Shown here piece after piece: positions 1 to 9,016 of a stretch of 64,000 nucleotides of DNA. The stretch's first letter is position 1. Each line of letters opens with the position of its first letter. Source of the DNA: Pullulanibacillus camelliae (GTDB lineage: Bacteria > Bacillota > Bacilli > Bacillales > Sporolactobacillaceae); NCBI RefSeq assembly GCF_014642655.1, contig NZ_BMIR01000002.1:175025-239024 (forward strand). Direction: 5' to 3'. The notes beneath the pieces were generated by a model. The model did not search any database. It was given only the letters and a program-made list of their open reading frames with translations, and was not told where the DNA came from. The position numbers and the translations under genes were made by a program.

Positions 1-642
1 ATTCGAGTGCATGGTGGGGCAACAAGTAAAAGGAGAAAAGGCACCAATTTTGAGCCTAAAAATGCGGTAAAAGAAAAAGAAGCAAGAGAAGAGAAAGAAA
101 GCATAGCAGAGATGGCTCTTAAGCATATTCATTCAGGTGAGACAGTCATTTTGGATACCGGTTCAACAACATTGATGCTAGCAACGAAGATGCTTTCGGT
201 GAAAAATGTAACTGTAATCACCAATGATATAAAAATAGCAATGATTCTTAGTGATAATGACGATATTGATCTCGTCGTTATCGGTGGGCAAAAAAGAAAG
301 GGGGTTTATAGTCTAATAGGCCCACTAGCTGAAAATGTATTAAAACAATTAAATGTTGATAAGGTCTTTTTAGGAGCTGATGCTGTTGATTTTAAAAAGG
401 GAATAACCAATTCCAATATTGAAGAGCTCAATATCAAAAGGGCAATGCTCTCTGTTGCCCAAGAAAATATTTTGCTCGTAGACAGCAGTAAATTTAATAA
501 AACGGGTTTTGCAAAAATTGCCGACTTGGACATTTTAGATAGGATCCTCACTGATGATTGCATTTCTGAAGAGGATGTTCAAATGCTTCAAGAGCGTCAA
601 ATCATGGTAGAGACACCCCGTGTTGGGCTAGAAAACAAATAG
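1..642 (+). CDS. sgcR: DeoR-family sugar-operon regulator, 5' truncated by window edge
   Basis: The frame is open from base 1 and the first visible residues (IRVHGGA) match the segment joining the DeoR helix-turn-helix to its sensor domain, so the DNA-binding part lies outside the window. About 213 residues remain: the DeoR C-terminal sensor domain, with the phosphosugar-binding type segment LDTGSTT near the start, VIGG in the middle, and the usual closing region with LLVDSSKF. Such regulators normally repress the operon that follows and are released by a phosphorylated sugar. Only 23 bases separate it from the next gene, so it is probably the first visible gene of the sgc-like operon and its local repressor. 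The symbol is inferred from gene order in the E. coli sgc cluster, not from a sequence comparison. Confidence 0.85.
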   Translation: MRVHGGATSKRRKGTNFEPKNAVKEKEAREEKESIAEMALKHIHSGETVILDTGSTTLMLATKMLSVKNVTVITNDIKIAMILSDNDDIDLVVIGGQKRKGVYSLIGPLAENVLKQLNVDKVFLGADAVDFKKGITNSNIEELNIKRAMLSVAQENILLVDSSKFNKTGFAKIADLDILDRILTDDCISEEDVQMLQERQIMVETPRVGLENK

Positions 643-665
643 GATTAGATAGAGGAGAGAATACG

Positions 666-1472
666 ATGACTTGGTTAAAAGAAATAATAGGTTCAGAGAA
701 AACAATTATTGCTATGTGCCATTTTCAACCCTTACCTGGAGACCCATCTTACAATAAAGATAAGGGCATGGAGTATGTTGTAGAAATGGCGAGAAAGGAT
801 CTTTGGGCCTTGCAGCGAGGGGGCGTTGATGCCGTTATGTTCTCCAATGAGTTTAGTCTCCCTTATTTGACAAAGGTTGAACCAGAAACTGTGGCTGCAA
901 TGGCGCGAATTATCGGTGAATTAATGAGTGAAATTGAGATTCCATTCGGCGTGAATGTTTTATGGGATGGAAAGCTTTCCCTTGATTTAGCAGCCGCTAC
1001 AGGAGCAAAGTTTGTACGTGAAATTTTTACAGGAACTTATGCCAGTGACTTTGGAATTTGGGATACAAATGTTGGAGAAACCGTAAGGCACCAGCATCAC
1101 ATCGGTGCTGAAAAGGTGAAATTGTTGTTTAATATTTTGCCTGAAGCCGCAAAGTATATTGCCGATCGTGATATAGAAGAGATTGCGAAATCCACTGTCT
1201 TTAACAATAGACCCGATGCTTTATGTGTTTCTGGATTGACAGCGGGAGCAAAAACCGATTTGCAAATATTAAAAAAGGTTAAAAATATTGTTCCTGAAAC
1301 AGTTGTCCTGGCCAATACAGGAGTAACAATAGATAACCTAGAGGAACAGCTGAGCATTGCTGATGGTGCAGTTGTGGGCACGGCATTTAAATATGAAGGA
1401 AAGTTCGAAAATCATGTAGACCAAAAAAGAGTAGAAGCGTTTATGAAAAAGGCGAAGGCGTTTCGTTCTTAG
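666..1472 (+). CDS. sgcQ: BtpA/SgcQ family protein
   Basis: A 268-residue protein of the BtpA/SgcQ family, a TIM-barrel group whose biochemical role is not settled. Family marks seen are the N-terminal MCHFQPLPGDP segment, the FGVNVLWD strand in the middle, and the C-terminal VLANTGV and DGAVVGTAFK strands, which look like a phosphate-binding end of a barrel. A GGAGAG ribosome binding site precedes the ATG. It follows the DeoR regulator by 23 bases and precedes the PTS IIB gene by 58. In E. coli sgcQ sits in the same company of PTS components, epimerase and M42 peptidase, so a role in handling the sugar phosphate made by the PTS is likely, but the reaction is unknown. Confidence 0.85.
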   Translation: MTWLKEIIGSEKTIIAMCHFQPLPGDPSYNKDKGMEYVVEMARKDLWALQRGGVDAVMFSNEFSLPYLTKVEPETVAAMARIIGELMSEIEIPFGVNVLWDGKLSLDLAAATGAKFVREIFTGTYASDFGIWDTNVGETVRHQHHIGAEKVKLLFNILPEAAKYIADRDIEEIAKSTVFNNRPDALCVSGLTAGAKTDLQILKKVKNIVPETVVLANTGVTIDNLEEQLSIADGAVVGTAFKYEGKFENHVDQKRVEAFMKKAKAFRS

Positions 1473-1530
1473 CACTCAAATTTATCAAAAAAAGATTTTA
1501 ATCTATAAAAATATTAAGGGGGAAAACAAA

Positions 1531-1809
1531 TTGAAAAATGTCATAGTGGCTTGTGGCGGGGGAATTGCGACATCAACAATTATTGCGGATAAAGTACGGG
1601 CGGTATTGGATGAAGCAAATATTGAGTATACTATCACTCAATGTACTTTATCGGAGTTGACTTATGAAGTCAGTTCAGCAGATTTGATTGTAACGAGTAT
1701 GAAGGTTGAGACAGATTTTGGTGTACCCAATGTCTTAGGAGCACCCTTTTTGACTGGATTAGGTGAAGAGGAAACAAAGGAAAAGATTATAGAGATTCTG
1801 TCAAGGTAG
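1531..1809 (+). CDS. sgcB: PTS system galactitol-type IIB component
   Basis: A 92-residue cytosolic PTS IIB protein of the galactitol/SgcB type. The phosphorylated cysteine is expected to be Cys8 in VIVACGGGIATST, the P-loop typical of this class, and it would take phosphate from the IIA protein and pass it to the incoming sugar on IIC. The length matches free-standing GatB-type proteins. The start is TTG; an AAGGGGG ribosome binding site eight bases upstream supports it and there is no better start before the cysteine loop. The gene lies 33 bases upstream of the IIC gene, with IIA following, so all three specific components are separate polypeptides in one operon. Confidence 0.9.
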   Translation: MKNVIVACGGGIATSTIIADKVRAVLDEANIEYTITQCTLSELTYEVSSADLIVTSMKVETDFGVPNVLGAPFLTGLGEEETKEKIIEILSR

Positions 1810-1842
1810 GTTAAAAAACTAAATAAATGAGGGGGAAAAACG

Positions 1843-3201
1843 ATGCATGCTGCAATGAATTATATTTTATCCCTTGGAGGGACCATTTTTGTACCGATAG
1901 TTTTGATTATCATTGGTCTTTTATTTCGGTTAAGCATTTTAAAATCTATTAAAGCAGCAGCAACTGTTGGTATCGGATTTTTAGGACTTAATTTAGTTGT
2001 AAGCTTGATTAGTCAGTATTTATCACCTGCTGTTCAAGCAATGGTTGATCGATTTGGCTTAAATCTAACCGTTATTGATGTCGGCTCAGGTACTTCAGCA
2101 GGTATTGCCTTTTCAACTACAGTGGGAGCGCTGATTATTCCTATTATATTTGGCTTAAATGTGCTTTTACTTCTCCTTAGATTAACCAAGACAATGAACA
2201 TCGACATTTTCAATTATTCTCATTATGCATTGACAGGCTCCATTGTAACCTTGATGAGTGGGCATCTTATTTATGGCCTGATAGCTGGCATGTTCCACGC
2301 CATATTTTCTCTTATTATTGCAGACTTTACCGCAAAAAGAGTACAAAAAGTTGTTGGGATCGATGGTATTTCTATCAGTCAGGGGTACGCCACTTCAACC
2401 GTTCCTTTATATGCTTTGTTAGATAAAGTGTTCGATGGCATTCCTTTTCTTAAAAATCGAAACATGGATACTCAATTTATCCAAAGAAAATTCGGAATGT
2501 TCGGTGATCCGGTGATTATTGGGGTCATTTTAGGCCTGATTTTAAGTCTTCTCGCTGGAACAGGCTTTAAGCAAGGTGCAAATGTTGTTATTGTCGTTGC
2601 CGGTATCATGATCTTATTTCCGAGAGTTATTCGGATTATTGTCGAAGGCTTACTTCCGATCTCAGATGCTGCGAAAAAATTCTTTAATAAGAGATTCCAT
2701 GGCAAAGAGCTTTTTATCGGTTTGGACTCTGCTGTTACGCTTGGACATCCAACAACAATAACCGTGGGCATATTGATTATTCCCATCACTCTATTACTTT
2801 CAGCGCTTTTACCAGGAAATCATGTGCTGCCTCTTGCTGATTTAGCATTTGCTCCCTTCTTTATTTGTATGGCGACGATTATGCATAAAGGCGATGTGAT
2901 TCGCACATTAATTAGTTCAACAATAAATATGGTACTTGTTCTATATATTTCAACCTACTTTTCGCCTTATTATACGAACCTTGCAAAGAATGGTGGATTT
3001 GATGTTGCTAAAAATGGAACAAAAGTGTCAGCGCTTTATGTAGGAAATGTATTTGACTTCGTAATTGTTCAACTGATGAGGCCTGGGATTTTAGGTATAG
3101 TGGCATTAATTATTATTTCAGGATTAGGGATCTATTTTTCCATTAGAAGACGGCAGAGTCAATCAGAGAAGCATGACAGCAATATTACTATTGACCAATG
3201 A
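1843..3201 (+). CDS. sgcC: PTS system galactitol-type IIC permease
   Basis: A 452-residue integral membrane protein with about ten hydrophobic stretches, the size and pattern of the EIIC-GAT (galactitol/SgcC) family. It should form the sugar channel and substrate-binding site of the PTS and phosphorylate the sugar together with IIB. Internal segments such as GLDSAVTLGHPTT and MATIMHKGDVIRT look like the conserved re-entrant loops of this family. The basic, polar tail after residue 430 is cytoplasmic. A GAGGGGG ribosome binding site precedes the ATG. Substrate cannot be read from sequence; the epimerase downstream suggests a sugar entering pentulose-phosphate-like chemistry. Confidence 0.9.
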   Translation: MHAAMNYILSLGGTIFVPIVLIIIGLLFRLSILKSIKAAATVGIGFLGLNLVVSLISQYLSPAVQAMVDRFGLNLTVIDVGSGTSAGIAFSTTVGALIIPIIFGLNVLLLLLRLTKTMNIDIFNYSHYALTGSIVTLMSGHLIYGLIAGMFHAIFSLIIADFTAKRVQKVVGIDGISISQGYATSTVPLYALLDKVFDGIPFLKNRNMDTQFIQRKFGMFGDPVIIGVILGLILSLLAGTGFKQGANVVIVVAGIMILFPRVIRIIVEGLLPISDAAKKFFNKRFHGKELFIGLDSAVTLGHPTTITVGILIIPITLLLSALLPGNHVLPLADLAFAPFFICMATIMHKGDVIRTLISSTINMVLVLYISTYFSPYYTNLAKNGGFDVAKNGTKVSALYVGNVFDFVIVQLMRPGILGIVALIIISGLGIYFSIRRRQSQSEKHDSNITIDQ

Positions 3202-3249
3202 TCACCAAGGAAATTTTATAATGTCAAAGAGGGCTGGAGGAAAATAAGT

Positions 3250-3738
3250 ATGACCATTGACCATAGCAAAAGTCAATTAATACTAAATGAAGAATTAATT
3301 CGGTTATCTATACAAGCTCATCATTCTGAAGAAGTGCTCATACAATTAAGTGAAAATTTTAGAAGGAAGAATTACGTAAAGGCGTCTTTCACTGACGCAT
3401 TAATTGCAAGAGAATTAGAATACCCTACTGGTTTATTAACGCAAAGCGTTGGAATAGCAATTCCACATACAGATCCTAAGCATGTGAACAAAGGGAGTAT
3501 TGGAATTGGTGTCTTAGAGCACCCAGTTCTATTTAAAACAATGGATACGCGTGAGGAAATTAATGTAAGTATCGTGATTATGCTGGCCATTACCCATCCC
3601 TCAGATCAACTGAAAATGCTTCAAAAGGTAACAGCTATCATTAAGGATAATCATGTATTGTTAGATATGATGCATGCTCAAAGTGCTGAAGAGGTGATGC
3701 GTTTATTACAGCCCTTCTTCGGTGAAATGATCGAGTGA
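3250..3738 (+). CDS. sgcA: PTS system fructose/galactitol-type IIA component
   Basis: A 162-residue PTS_EIIA type-2 domain protein. The phospho-accepting histidine is His73 in the motif VGIAIPHTD, which is nearly identical across fructose, mannitol and galactitol IIA proteins. It would receive phosphate from HPr and hand it to Cys8 of the IIB protein. The ribosome binding site is GGAGG about nine bases before the ATG. Here the order is IIB-IIC-IIA, with the dedicated IIA just before the epimerase, as in sgc-type gene sets. No fused HPr or IIB domain is present. Confidence 0.9.
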   Translation: MTIDHSKSQLILNEELIRLSIQAHHSEEVLIQLSENFRRKNYVKASFTDALIARELEYPTGLLTQSVGIAIPHTDPKHVNKGSIGIGVLEHPVLFKTMDTREEINVSIVIMLAITHPSDQLKMLQKVTAIIKDNHVLLDMMHAQSAEEVMRLLQPFFGEMIE

Positions 3739-3758
3739 TAGACAGTTGAGGTGATGTA

Positions 3759-4430
3759 ATGAAGAATATGATAGCGCCTTCGATATTAAATGCTGACTTT
3801 GCCAATCTTAAAAGGGAAGTGGAGGCCGTTGAAAACGCAGGTGTTGACTATCTTCACCTTGACGTGATGGATGGCGAATTTGCGCCTAGTATTTCTTTTG
3901 GTGATCAGGTGATTTCAGCTCTTCGCAGTCATTCTCATTTATTTTTTGATGTTCATTTGATGATTCAGCATCCAGAAAGGTACATCTCAACATTCATCGC
4001 TGCGGGGGCTGACTCAATTACGGTGCATGTAGAAGGAAACGCTCATTTGCATCGTTTGATTTACCAAGTGAAAAGTGCCAATAAACAAGTGGCGGTCGCC
4101 TTAAACCCTGCAACACCACTAGAAGTCATTAAGCACATCATCAGGGATGTGGATATGGTATTACTCATGAGCGTTAATCCCGGCTTTGGTGGCCAACGGT
4201 TTATTCCTGAAGTCATCCCCAAAATTCAAGAATTACGGGATATGATTGAAAAAAGTCATGTTGAAGTCAACATTGAAGTAGATGGTGGAATCACCCCTGA
4301 GACGGCGAAACAATGTTTAGACGCTGGTGCCAATATTTTTGTGGTAGGTTCATACATTTACAAGCATAGAAATGATGCAGATAAGAAGCACGCTATTAAG
4401 ACGATAAGACGTGCCATTAATCATCCATGA
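3759..4430 (+). CDS. sgcE: ribulose-phosphate 3-epimerase family enzyme (SgcE/AlsE-like)
   Basis: A 223-residue TIM-barrel epimerase of the Rpe family. Visible signature residues are Ser8 in APSILNADF, His33/Asp35 in LHLDVMDG, His66 in FDVHLMI (metal and acid-base ligands), the MSVNPGFGGQ loop and the phosphate-binding EVDGGI strand. It interconverts epimeric ketose phosphates such as ribulose 5-phosphate and xylulose 5-phosphate, or allulose 6-phosphate and fructose 6-phosphate. The family marker FVPNISFG is changed to FAPSISFG here, which fits a specialised rather than a housekeeping copy. Its position directly after the PTS genes (20-base gap) supports a role in metabolising the imported sugar phosphate. 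Confidence 0.9.
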   Translation: MKNMIAPSILNADFANLKREVEAVENAGVDYLHLDVMDGEFAPSISFGDQVISALRSHSHLFFDVHLMIQHPERYISTFIAAGADSITVHVEGNAHLHRLIYQVKSANKQVAVALNPATPLEVIKHIIRDVDMVLLMSVNPGFGGQRFIPEVIPKIQELRDMIEKSHVEVNIEVDGGITPETAKQCLDAGANIFVVGSYIYKHRNDADKKHAIKTIRRAINHP

Positions 4431-4482
4431 GAGAAAGAAAATTATTTAAATTGATAGCCTTTAAAAAGATAGGGTGATAAAA

Positions 4483-5580
4483 ATGAAAGCAACGAAGACG
4501 TATTTGCAGGAATTGACGGCATTAAATGCAGTCAGTTCAAAGGAAGATCCTGTGATTCAATATATGAAAATGCATTTTTCTGAGTATTCAAATGAGGTCA
4601 CGGTTGATAGGATTGGTAATGTGATTTGCCATTTTCCTTCCAATAAAGAGGACAGTAAGAAAGTAATGATTTTTGGTCACATGGATGAGGTTGGTTTTAT
4701 GATTAGATATATTGATGAGAAAGGATTTATTTATATTGAACGGATAGGTGGATCAAATATCAATGTTCTGCCAGGTTCAAGGGTAGATATTATTGGTGAA
4801 AAAGGTACGGTTATCGGCTTATTTGGAACAAAGGCCTATCACTTTTTAAAGCCTGAGGAAAAAGGGACATTGCCTAACCAACAGAGCCTTTATATTGATA
4901 TCGGCGTGAAGTCTAAAGAAGAGGCAGAGGCTATGGGGGTCAAAGTTGGGTGTTGGGCTTGCTACCATTCTGATTTTATTGAGAGAGAAAATGGTTGGGT
5001 GACCAATAAAGCGATGGATAATCGTGTGGCTTGCACGATTCTTCTACAATTAGCAGAACAACTGTCAACGGTTTCAACCCCCTTTAATTGGGATATTTAC
5101 CTCGTTGCATGTGTTCAAGAAGAATTTAATATCAGAGGGGTGTTACCAGCTGTCCGTAAAATTAATCCAGATGTATCGATTGGAATAGATGTGACGCCTG
5201 CTTGTGACACACCTGATCTTAATCATTATTCTGATGTTGTTTTAGATGGTGGGCCCGCTTTGACATTTCTTAACTATCATGGCAAAGGAACGCTGGCAGG
5301 GGTATTGCCTGATGAGCAATTACTCCAGGCATTTATACAGATTTCAGAAGTAAATAATGTGCCTTATCAGCGGGAAGTTGCTGTAGGGGTTATTACTGAA
5401 AATGCGTTTATCGTATTTGAAGAATACGGGGTTGCTGTGGCCAACGTTTCCATCCCAACACGCTACACCCATACACCTATAGAAACGATTAGTTTACATG
5501 ATCTAGAACAAACGGTGAGGTTACTTTTTAACTTTTTAACTCATTTGGATGAATCAAGCCATTTTGGAAAAAACCATTGA
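4483..5580 (+). CDS. sgcX: M42 family glutamyl aminopeptidase-like protein (SgcX type)
   Basis: A 365-residue member of peptidase family M42. Expected dinuclear metal and catalytic residues are visible: His/Asp in FGHMDEVGF, Asp in KAMDNRVA, the Glu pair in VQEEFNIRG, Asp in GIDVTPA and the last His in RYTHTPIE. The reading frame can be extended to a GTG at 4474, but AGGGTG placed six bases before the ATG at 4483 makes that the better start. Members in sugar operons, such as E. coli SgcX and FrvX, have no proven substrate; a role on sugar-amino conjugates is a guess. It lies 52 bases after the epimerase and 40 before the HAD phosphatase. Confidence 0.85.
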   Translation: MKATKTYLQELTALNAVSSKEDPVIQYMKMHFSEYSNEVTVDRIGNVICHFPSNKEDSKKVMIFGHMDEVGFMIRYIDEKGFIYIERIGGSNINVLPGSRVDIIGEKGTVIGLFGTKAYHFLKPEEKGTLPNQQSLYIDIGVKSKEEAEAMGVKVGCWACYHSDFIERENGWVTNKAMDNRVACTILLQLAEQLSTVSTPFNWDIYLVACVQEEFNIRGVLPAVRKINPDVSIGIDVTPACDTPDLNHYSDVVLDGGPALTFLNYHGKGTLAGVLPDEQLLQAFIQISEVNNVPYQREVAVGVITENAFIVFEEYGVAVANVSIPTRYTHTPIETISLHDLEQTVRLLFNFLTHLDESSHFGKNH

Positions 5581-5620
5581 ACATGTGAGTGTAAAACTAG
5601 ATGATAAAGGTAGAGACAAA

Positions 5621-6397
5621 ATGTATAAAATTGTTTTTATAGATATTGATGGAACATTAGTGAATGAAGATAAGATTGTATCGAACGAGACAAAGGCGGC
5701 AATTAAGCAGTTACAGCAGTCTCGTGTAGAGGTTGTTTTATCAACAGGAAGGCCCCCCTATCATTTTAGTGCATTAGCTAGAGAACTAGGTATTCATTCC
5801 TATGTATCTTTTAATGGTGCGTATGTGTGTTATCGGGGTAAGGGCGTTAAATCCTTTACAATGAATAAAGTATATATCCAAAGATTAGTTGAACTATCAA
5901 GTGAGCATGGCCATCCCTTAGTATTTTTAGACAATGAAAAAGCCGTCTGTAACGAAGAGAATCATCCGCACATTATTCAATCCTTCAATGATTTGAAATT
6001 AGCTTATGCACCTAAATGTAATCCCGATTTTTGGAGGGAGACAGAGCTCTTTCAAATGATGCTTTATTGTCAAAAACATGAGGAAAGGCTTTATCATGAG
6101 CAAATGTCAGAGCTCTCCCTTGTGCGTTGGCATGAATACGCCTTAGATGTTATGCCAGCTCATGTGTCTAAAGCAGTAGGCATTCATTATTTGCTGCACT
6201 ATCTTGACATTTCCCCTGATGCTGCCGTAGCAATAGGAGATGGCCTAAATGATAAAGAAATGCTGGCCTACGTTGGCATGGGGGTTGCAATGGGGAATGC
6301 TCATCCAGACCTCATGGAGCATGCGAACATGATCACTAAGGATGTCAATCATGATGGGGTGTCGTTTGCACTAAAAAAGTTACGGTTAATAACTTAG
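5621..6397 (+). CDS. HAD superfamily (Cof-type) sugar phosphatase
   Basis: A 258-residue Cof-type HAD hydrolase. Motif I is FIDIDGTLV with the nucleophile Asp at residue 8, motif II is the STGRP segment, and the metal-binding motif IV is IGDGLNDKEML; a type IIB cap lies between. These enzymes remove phosphate from small sugar phosphates in the cytosol. The open frame begins earlier, inside the previous gene, but AAAGGTAG eight bases before the ATG at 5621 and the position of motif I right after it fix the start. It is the last gene of the sgc-like operon and could limit toxic sugar-phosphate build-up. Confidence 0.85.
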   Translation: MYKIVFIDIDGTLVNEDKIVSNETKAAIKQLQQSRVEVVLSTGRPPYHFSALARELGIHSYVSFNGAYVCYRGKGVKSFTMNKVYIQRLVELSSEHGHPLVFLDNEKAVCNEENHPHIIQSFNDLKLAYAPKCNPDFWRETELFQMMLYCQKHEERLYHEQMSELSLVRWHEYALDVMPAHVSKAVGIHYLLHYLDISPDAAVAIGDGLNDKEMLAYVGMGVAMGNAHPDLMEHANMITKDVNHDGVSFALKKLRLIT

Positions 6398-6458
6398 TGG
6401 CAAGAGTCAAAAGCCGGTTGCTTTCCTTTTATTTCTTATATTAATTTTCAAAAATCAG

Positions 6459-6500
6459 GATGCTCTCAATTATAATTTGCGAGCATCTTCTCTTTTTGTA
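6459..6500 (+). terminator. terminator of the sgc-like operon
   Basis: GATGCTC and GAGCATC form a 7-bp stem around an AT-rich loop, followed by TTCTCTTTTTG. It lies 60 bases after the HAD gene and before the next promoter region. Confidence 0.75.
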
Positions 6501-6546
6501 TAAACTAAAAGTAAACTTGAATCACTAGGTATAAGGAGATGCTGAT

Positions 6547-7185
6547 TTGTATCAACAAAACTATGTATGGTATGCGTCATATGGCTCTAATATTAATAGA
6601 GATCGTTTTCTTTGTTATATAAAAGGTGGAATCCCTGTTGGGTCTACTAAAATGGAGCGCGGGTGTCGTGATCAATCACTCCCAGTGGATGAGCAAGCAT
6701 TTATTATGCACCATCAGCTCTATTTCGCAAAAGAAGCAGAGAGATGGAACCGGCAAGGGGTGTGCTTTATTGACCTGGAGTGTGATCAACGCTTTAAGAC
6801 GTATAGTCAGATGTATTTAATTACAAGAGCGCAATTTTTAGATGTTCTTGGTCAAGAAAATAACATGGAGCAGGTTGAGCTTGATCTGGAAGAGGTAATG
6901 GGCAAGAAAAGTAAGGTTTTTAGAGCGTCTTGGTATGGCAATATTTTATATCTAGGCGATAAGGGGGGTTCACCTATTTTTACCTTCACCACCACCTCCC
7001 CTCTAAATAGAGAAGAACTTAACCGGCCATCTAGTGAGTATTTAAGAACGATTGTTATTGGCATGAAAAAAAAGTTAGGACTCACTCAGTCTGAGATTGT
7101 GGATTATTTTATCGATAAGCCAGGCATTCAAGGGAATATGGATAGAGAAGCATTAGAAATGCTTGTTGATGATGCGAAAGAATAA
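6547..7185 (+). CDS. gamma-glutamylcyclotransferase-fold protein
   Basis: A 212-residue protein opening with WYASYGSN, the substrate-loop motif of the GGCT/AIG2-like fold. Beyond that loop I do not recognise a specific subfamily, and the product is longer than simple GGCT domains (about 120-150 residues). The start is TTG, supported by AAGGAG eight bases upstream; no ATG lies before the YGSN motif. A catalytic Glu would be expected near the middle (several candidates, for example in the FIDLECDQ segment). The gene appears to be a single unit, with a terminator before it and a strong hairpin after it, so its neighbours say nothing about its job. Confidence 0.6.
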   Translation: MYQQNYVWYASYGSNINRDRFLCYIKGGIPVGSTKMERGCRDQSLPVDEQAFIMHHQLYFAKEAERWNRQGVCFIDLECDQRFKTYSQMYLITRAQFLDVLGQENNMEQVELDLEEVMGKKSKVFRASWYGNILYLGDKGGSPIFTFTTTSPLNREELNRPSSEYLRTIVIGMKKKLGLTQSEIVDYFIDKPGIQGNMDREALEMLVDDAKE

Positions 7186-7254
7186 TGTCGTTTAATAAGT
7201 CTTTTGCCACTGCTCGCGTTTGCTATTGAAGCGTTAGATCACAATCTAATCAAA

Positions 7255-7287
7255 GTTGAGGTAGAAGATATAAGCTTCTACCTCAAC
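7255..7287. terminator. perfect 13-bp hairpin, probable terminator between convergent genes
   Basis: GTTGAGGTAGAAG pairs perfectly with CTTCTACCTCAAC around a 7-base loop. The T-run after it on the + strand is weak. It lies between the GGCT-like gene (+) and the epimerase gene (-), so it may stop transcription from both sides. Confidence 0.6.
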
Positions 7288-7492
7288 AAGTATTTTCCGT
7301 ACGCATCTAATTACTGATGCTTTTGTCACCTAATCCAATAAATTGTTCTGTCATAAATAGAGGAGCTTCCACAAAAATACTTTCAAGCGTTATCCTAATT
7401 ATCAGTGGATTGAAGGTTCATGTTAAAATTATTGATTAATAAAGCGCGATTTATGCGACTCAATTATTATGAATTTACTCACTTATAAACAA

Positions 7493-9016
7493 TTAAACAT
7501 CCAATTCCGTAATAATTTTAGTATATTCCCTTTCCGGTTCACTCGTATCATGAAGAGGATTCCAAACCTGTGCAAAAAATGGATCGACTTTTGCTCTTGC
7601 GGAATAATTCCAACTGTCTCTTTCGCAGTGGGGACACCAGTGTCCACCTTCTAAAACCAAGCGAGGGCTTGCCGTAAACTTGTGCCCAAAAGCACATTTG
7701 AAATTGAGCTTGCTTCTCCAGTCCCCTTTATTCATAATATTTGATAGGCATTCTCCCCCCCTAAAAGTGGCAGCGCCTTTCATGTCTGAAAGGTCCAGTT
7801 CACTTTCTGGCTTTGTTTCGTCATATCCGTGGTCGATTCTGATGACCTTATCCCAATTTGTAAAAGGCTTAAAGTCGTCAATAGTGTCAGGTGTATTTTC
7901 CCAATTTTTACGACTCCCCCAATAAGCGTCGATTCTATCCTCCATATTATCTTCAATAAACCGCACCGTTCCGTGTTGGCTTCTGGCGTCCTTTAAGAAC
8001 ATCTTTTTCATGATATTACCCATAAATCTCTGCCCACCGGGTAATTTACAGATGAATCGGGATACCACAGCTGTAAATCCGAGATTTTTAATGTAGGCAT
8101 CATAGAAATACTGCATGGAATCATTTCGGAAATGTAGATAGTCATCCAGTTTGTCCGAATCCAGATAATACTGACCGTGAAAATTGCGGGTCGCATACCA
8201 TTTTGGTGAGATGACATATTTTAAGTCCTTAAAGCCAATTGCCCCATACATCACTTTATACATGGTATAAGTATCCACACGGCAACTTTCCCCGCCACCG
8301 ATGTTATAGATATGTCCCCAAAACTCCTCCGGCAGCTCCCCAGTGTAATCGTAAAGGGCAAGGTTGCGCAACAGAATCCCAGAATCTCGGTCGGAAACAT
8401 ATTCCAAAACATTATCAAGACAGTTGTGAAACATAATAGCATCTCGAATCTTGCTCATGGCAGGCCCCATAATGCCGGTCTGTCGAAGGCTCACCCAGTA
8501 TGTCAAACCCGATTCAATCAACAGACGTTCCGCCGCAATTTTAGATACAGCGTAATAATCGAACATACTTGGCTTTATTGGATCTCCAACACGCCCCCAA
8601 TGGAGTGGAGGCATCCTATCGCCAGTTTCAGCAATTGTACCAATGGAAACGAGCTTAACTGTATCCATCCGGTTCTGCTCTCTGATTGCTCGGATGAGAT
8701 TTTTCATTCCGCCGTAATTGACCTTCATTGCAAGCTCGGGGTGGTAATCAGCGGCTGGAGATACCAACGCCGCGACATGCAAGATAATATCCGCGTCTTT
8801 TACACATGAATAAACATCATCATAATTTGTCAGGTCACCCCAGTGAATGGTCAGTCCTTTTCGATTTTCATAGCCGTCTAGCTTCTTTCTATCACGTTCT
8901 GTATCTTGGACTAGAATCACAATATCTTGTTTATCCGTATCTTTCAATAGTTCGTTGAGACCGTTGAAACCCATACCACCTGTGGCTCCAGTTAAGAAAA
9001 CTTTTTGCTTCTTCAT
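7493..9016 (-). CDS. NAD-dependent epimerase/dehydratase (extended SDR) with C-terminal Cys/His domain
   Basis: A 507-residue protein. Residues 1 to about 330 are an extended short-chain dehydrogenase: Rossmann loop GATGGMG at residues 10-16, a VAALVSP segment, and the catalytic YYAVSK (Tyr-x3-Lys) near residue 155. This should bind NAD(P) and act on a sugar-nucleotide or other alcohol/ketone substrate. The last 100 residues are different: KCAFGHKF, then WCPHCERD, give one Cys-x3-His and one Cys-x2-Cys pair that could hold a zinc. Extended SDRs are usually 300-350 residues, so this is an added module. The start ATG has GGAGAG upstream. A TetR regulator is divergent, with shared operator-like palindromes between them. 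Confidence 0.75.
   Translation of the reverse strand: MKKQKVFLTGATGGMGFNGLNELLKDTDKQDIVILVQDTERDRKKLDGYENRKGLTIHWGDLTNYDDVYSCVKDADIILHVAALVSPAADYHPELAMKVNYGGMKNLIRAIREQNRMDTVKLVSIGTIAETGDRMPPLHWGRVGDPIKPSMFDYYAVSKIAAERLLIESGLTYWVSLRQTGIMGPAMSKIRDAIMFHNCLDNVLEYVSDRDSGILLRNLALYDYTGELPEEFWGHIYNIGGGESCRVDTYTMYKVMYGAIGFKDLKYVISPKWYATRNFHGQYYLDSDKLDDYLHFRNDSMQYFYDAYIKNLGFTAVVSRFICKLPGGQRFMGNIMKKMFLKDARSQHGTVRFIEDNMEDRIDAYWGSRKNWENTPDTIDDFKPFTNWDKVIRIDHGYDETKPESELDLSDMKGAATFRGGECLSNIMNKGDWRSKLNFKCAFGHKFTASPRLVLEGGHWCPHCERDSWNYSARAKVDPFFAQVWNPLHDTSEPEREYTKIITELDV

Noticed and set aside
8312-8809. 165-codon open frame opposite the epimerase gene
   Set aside because: Pure shadow of the SDR coding strand, with no start signal.
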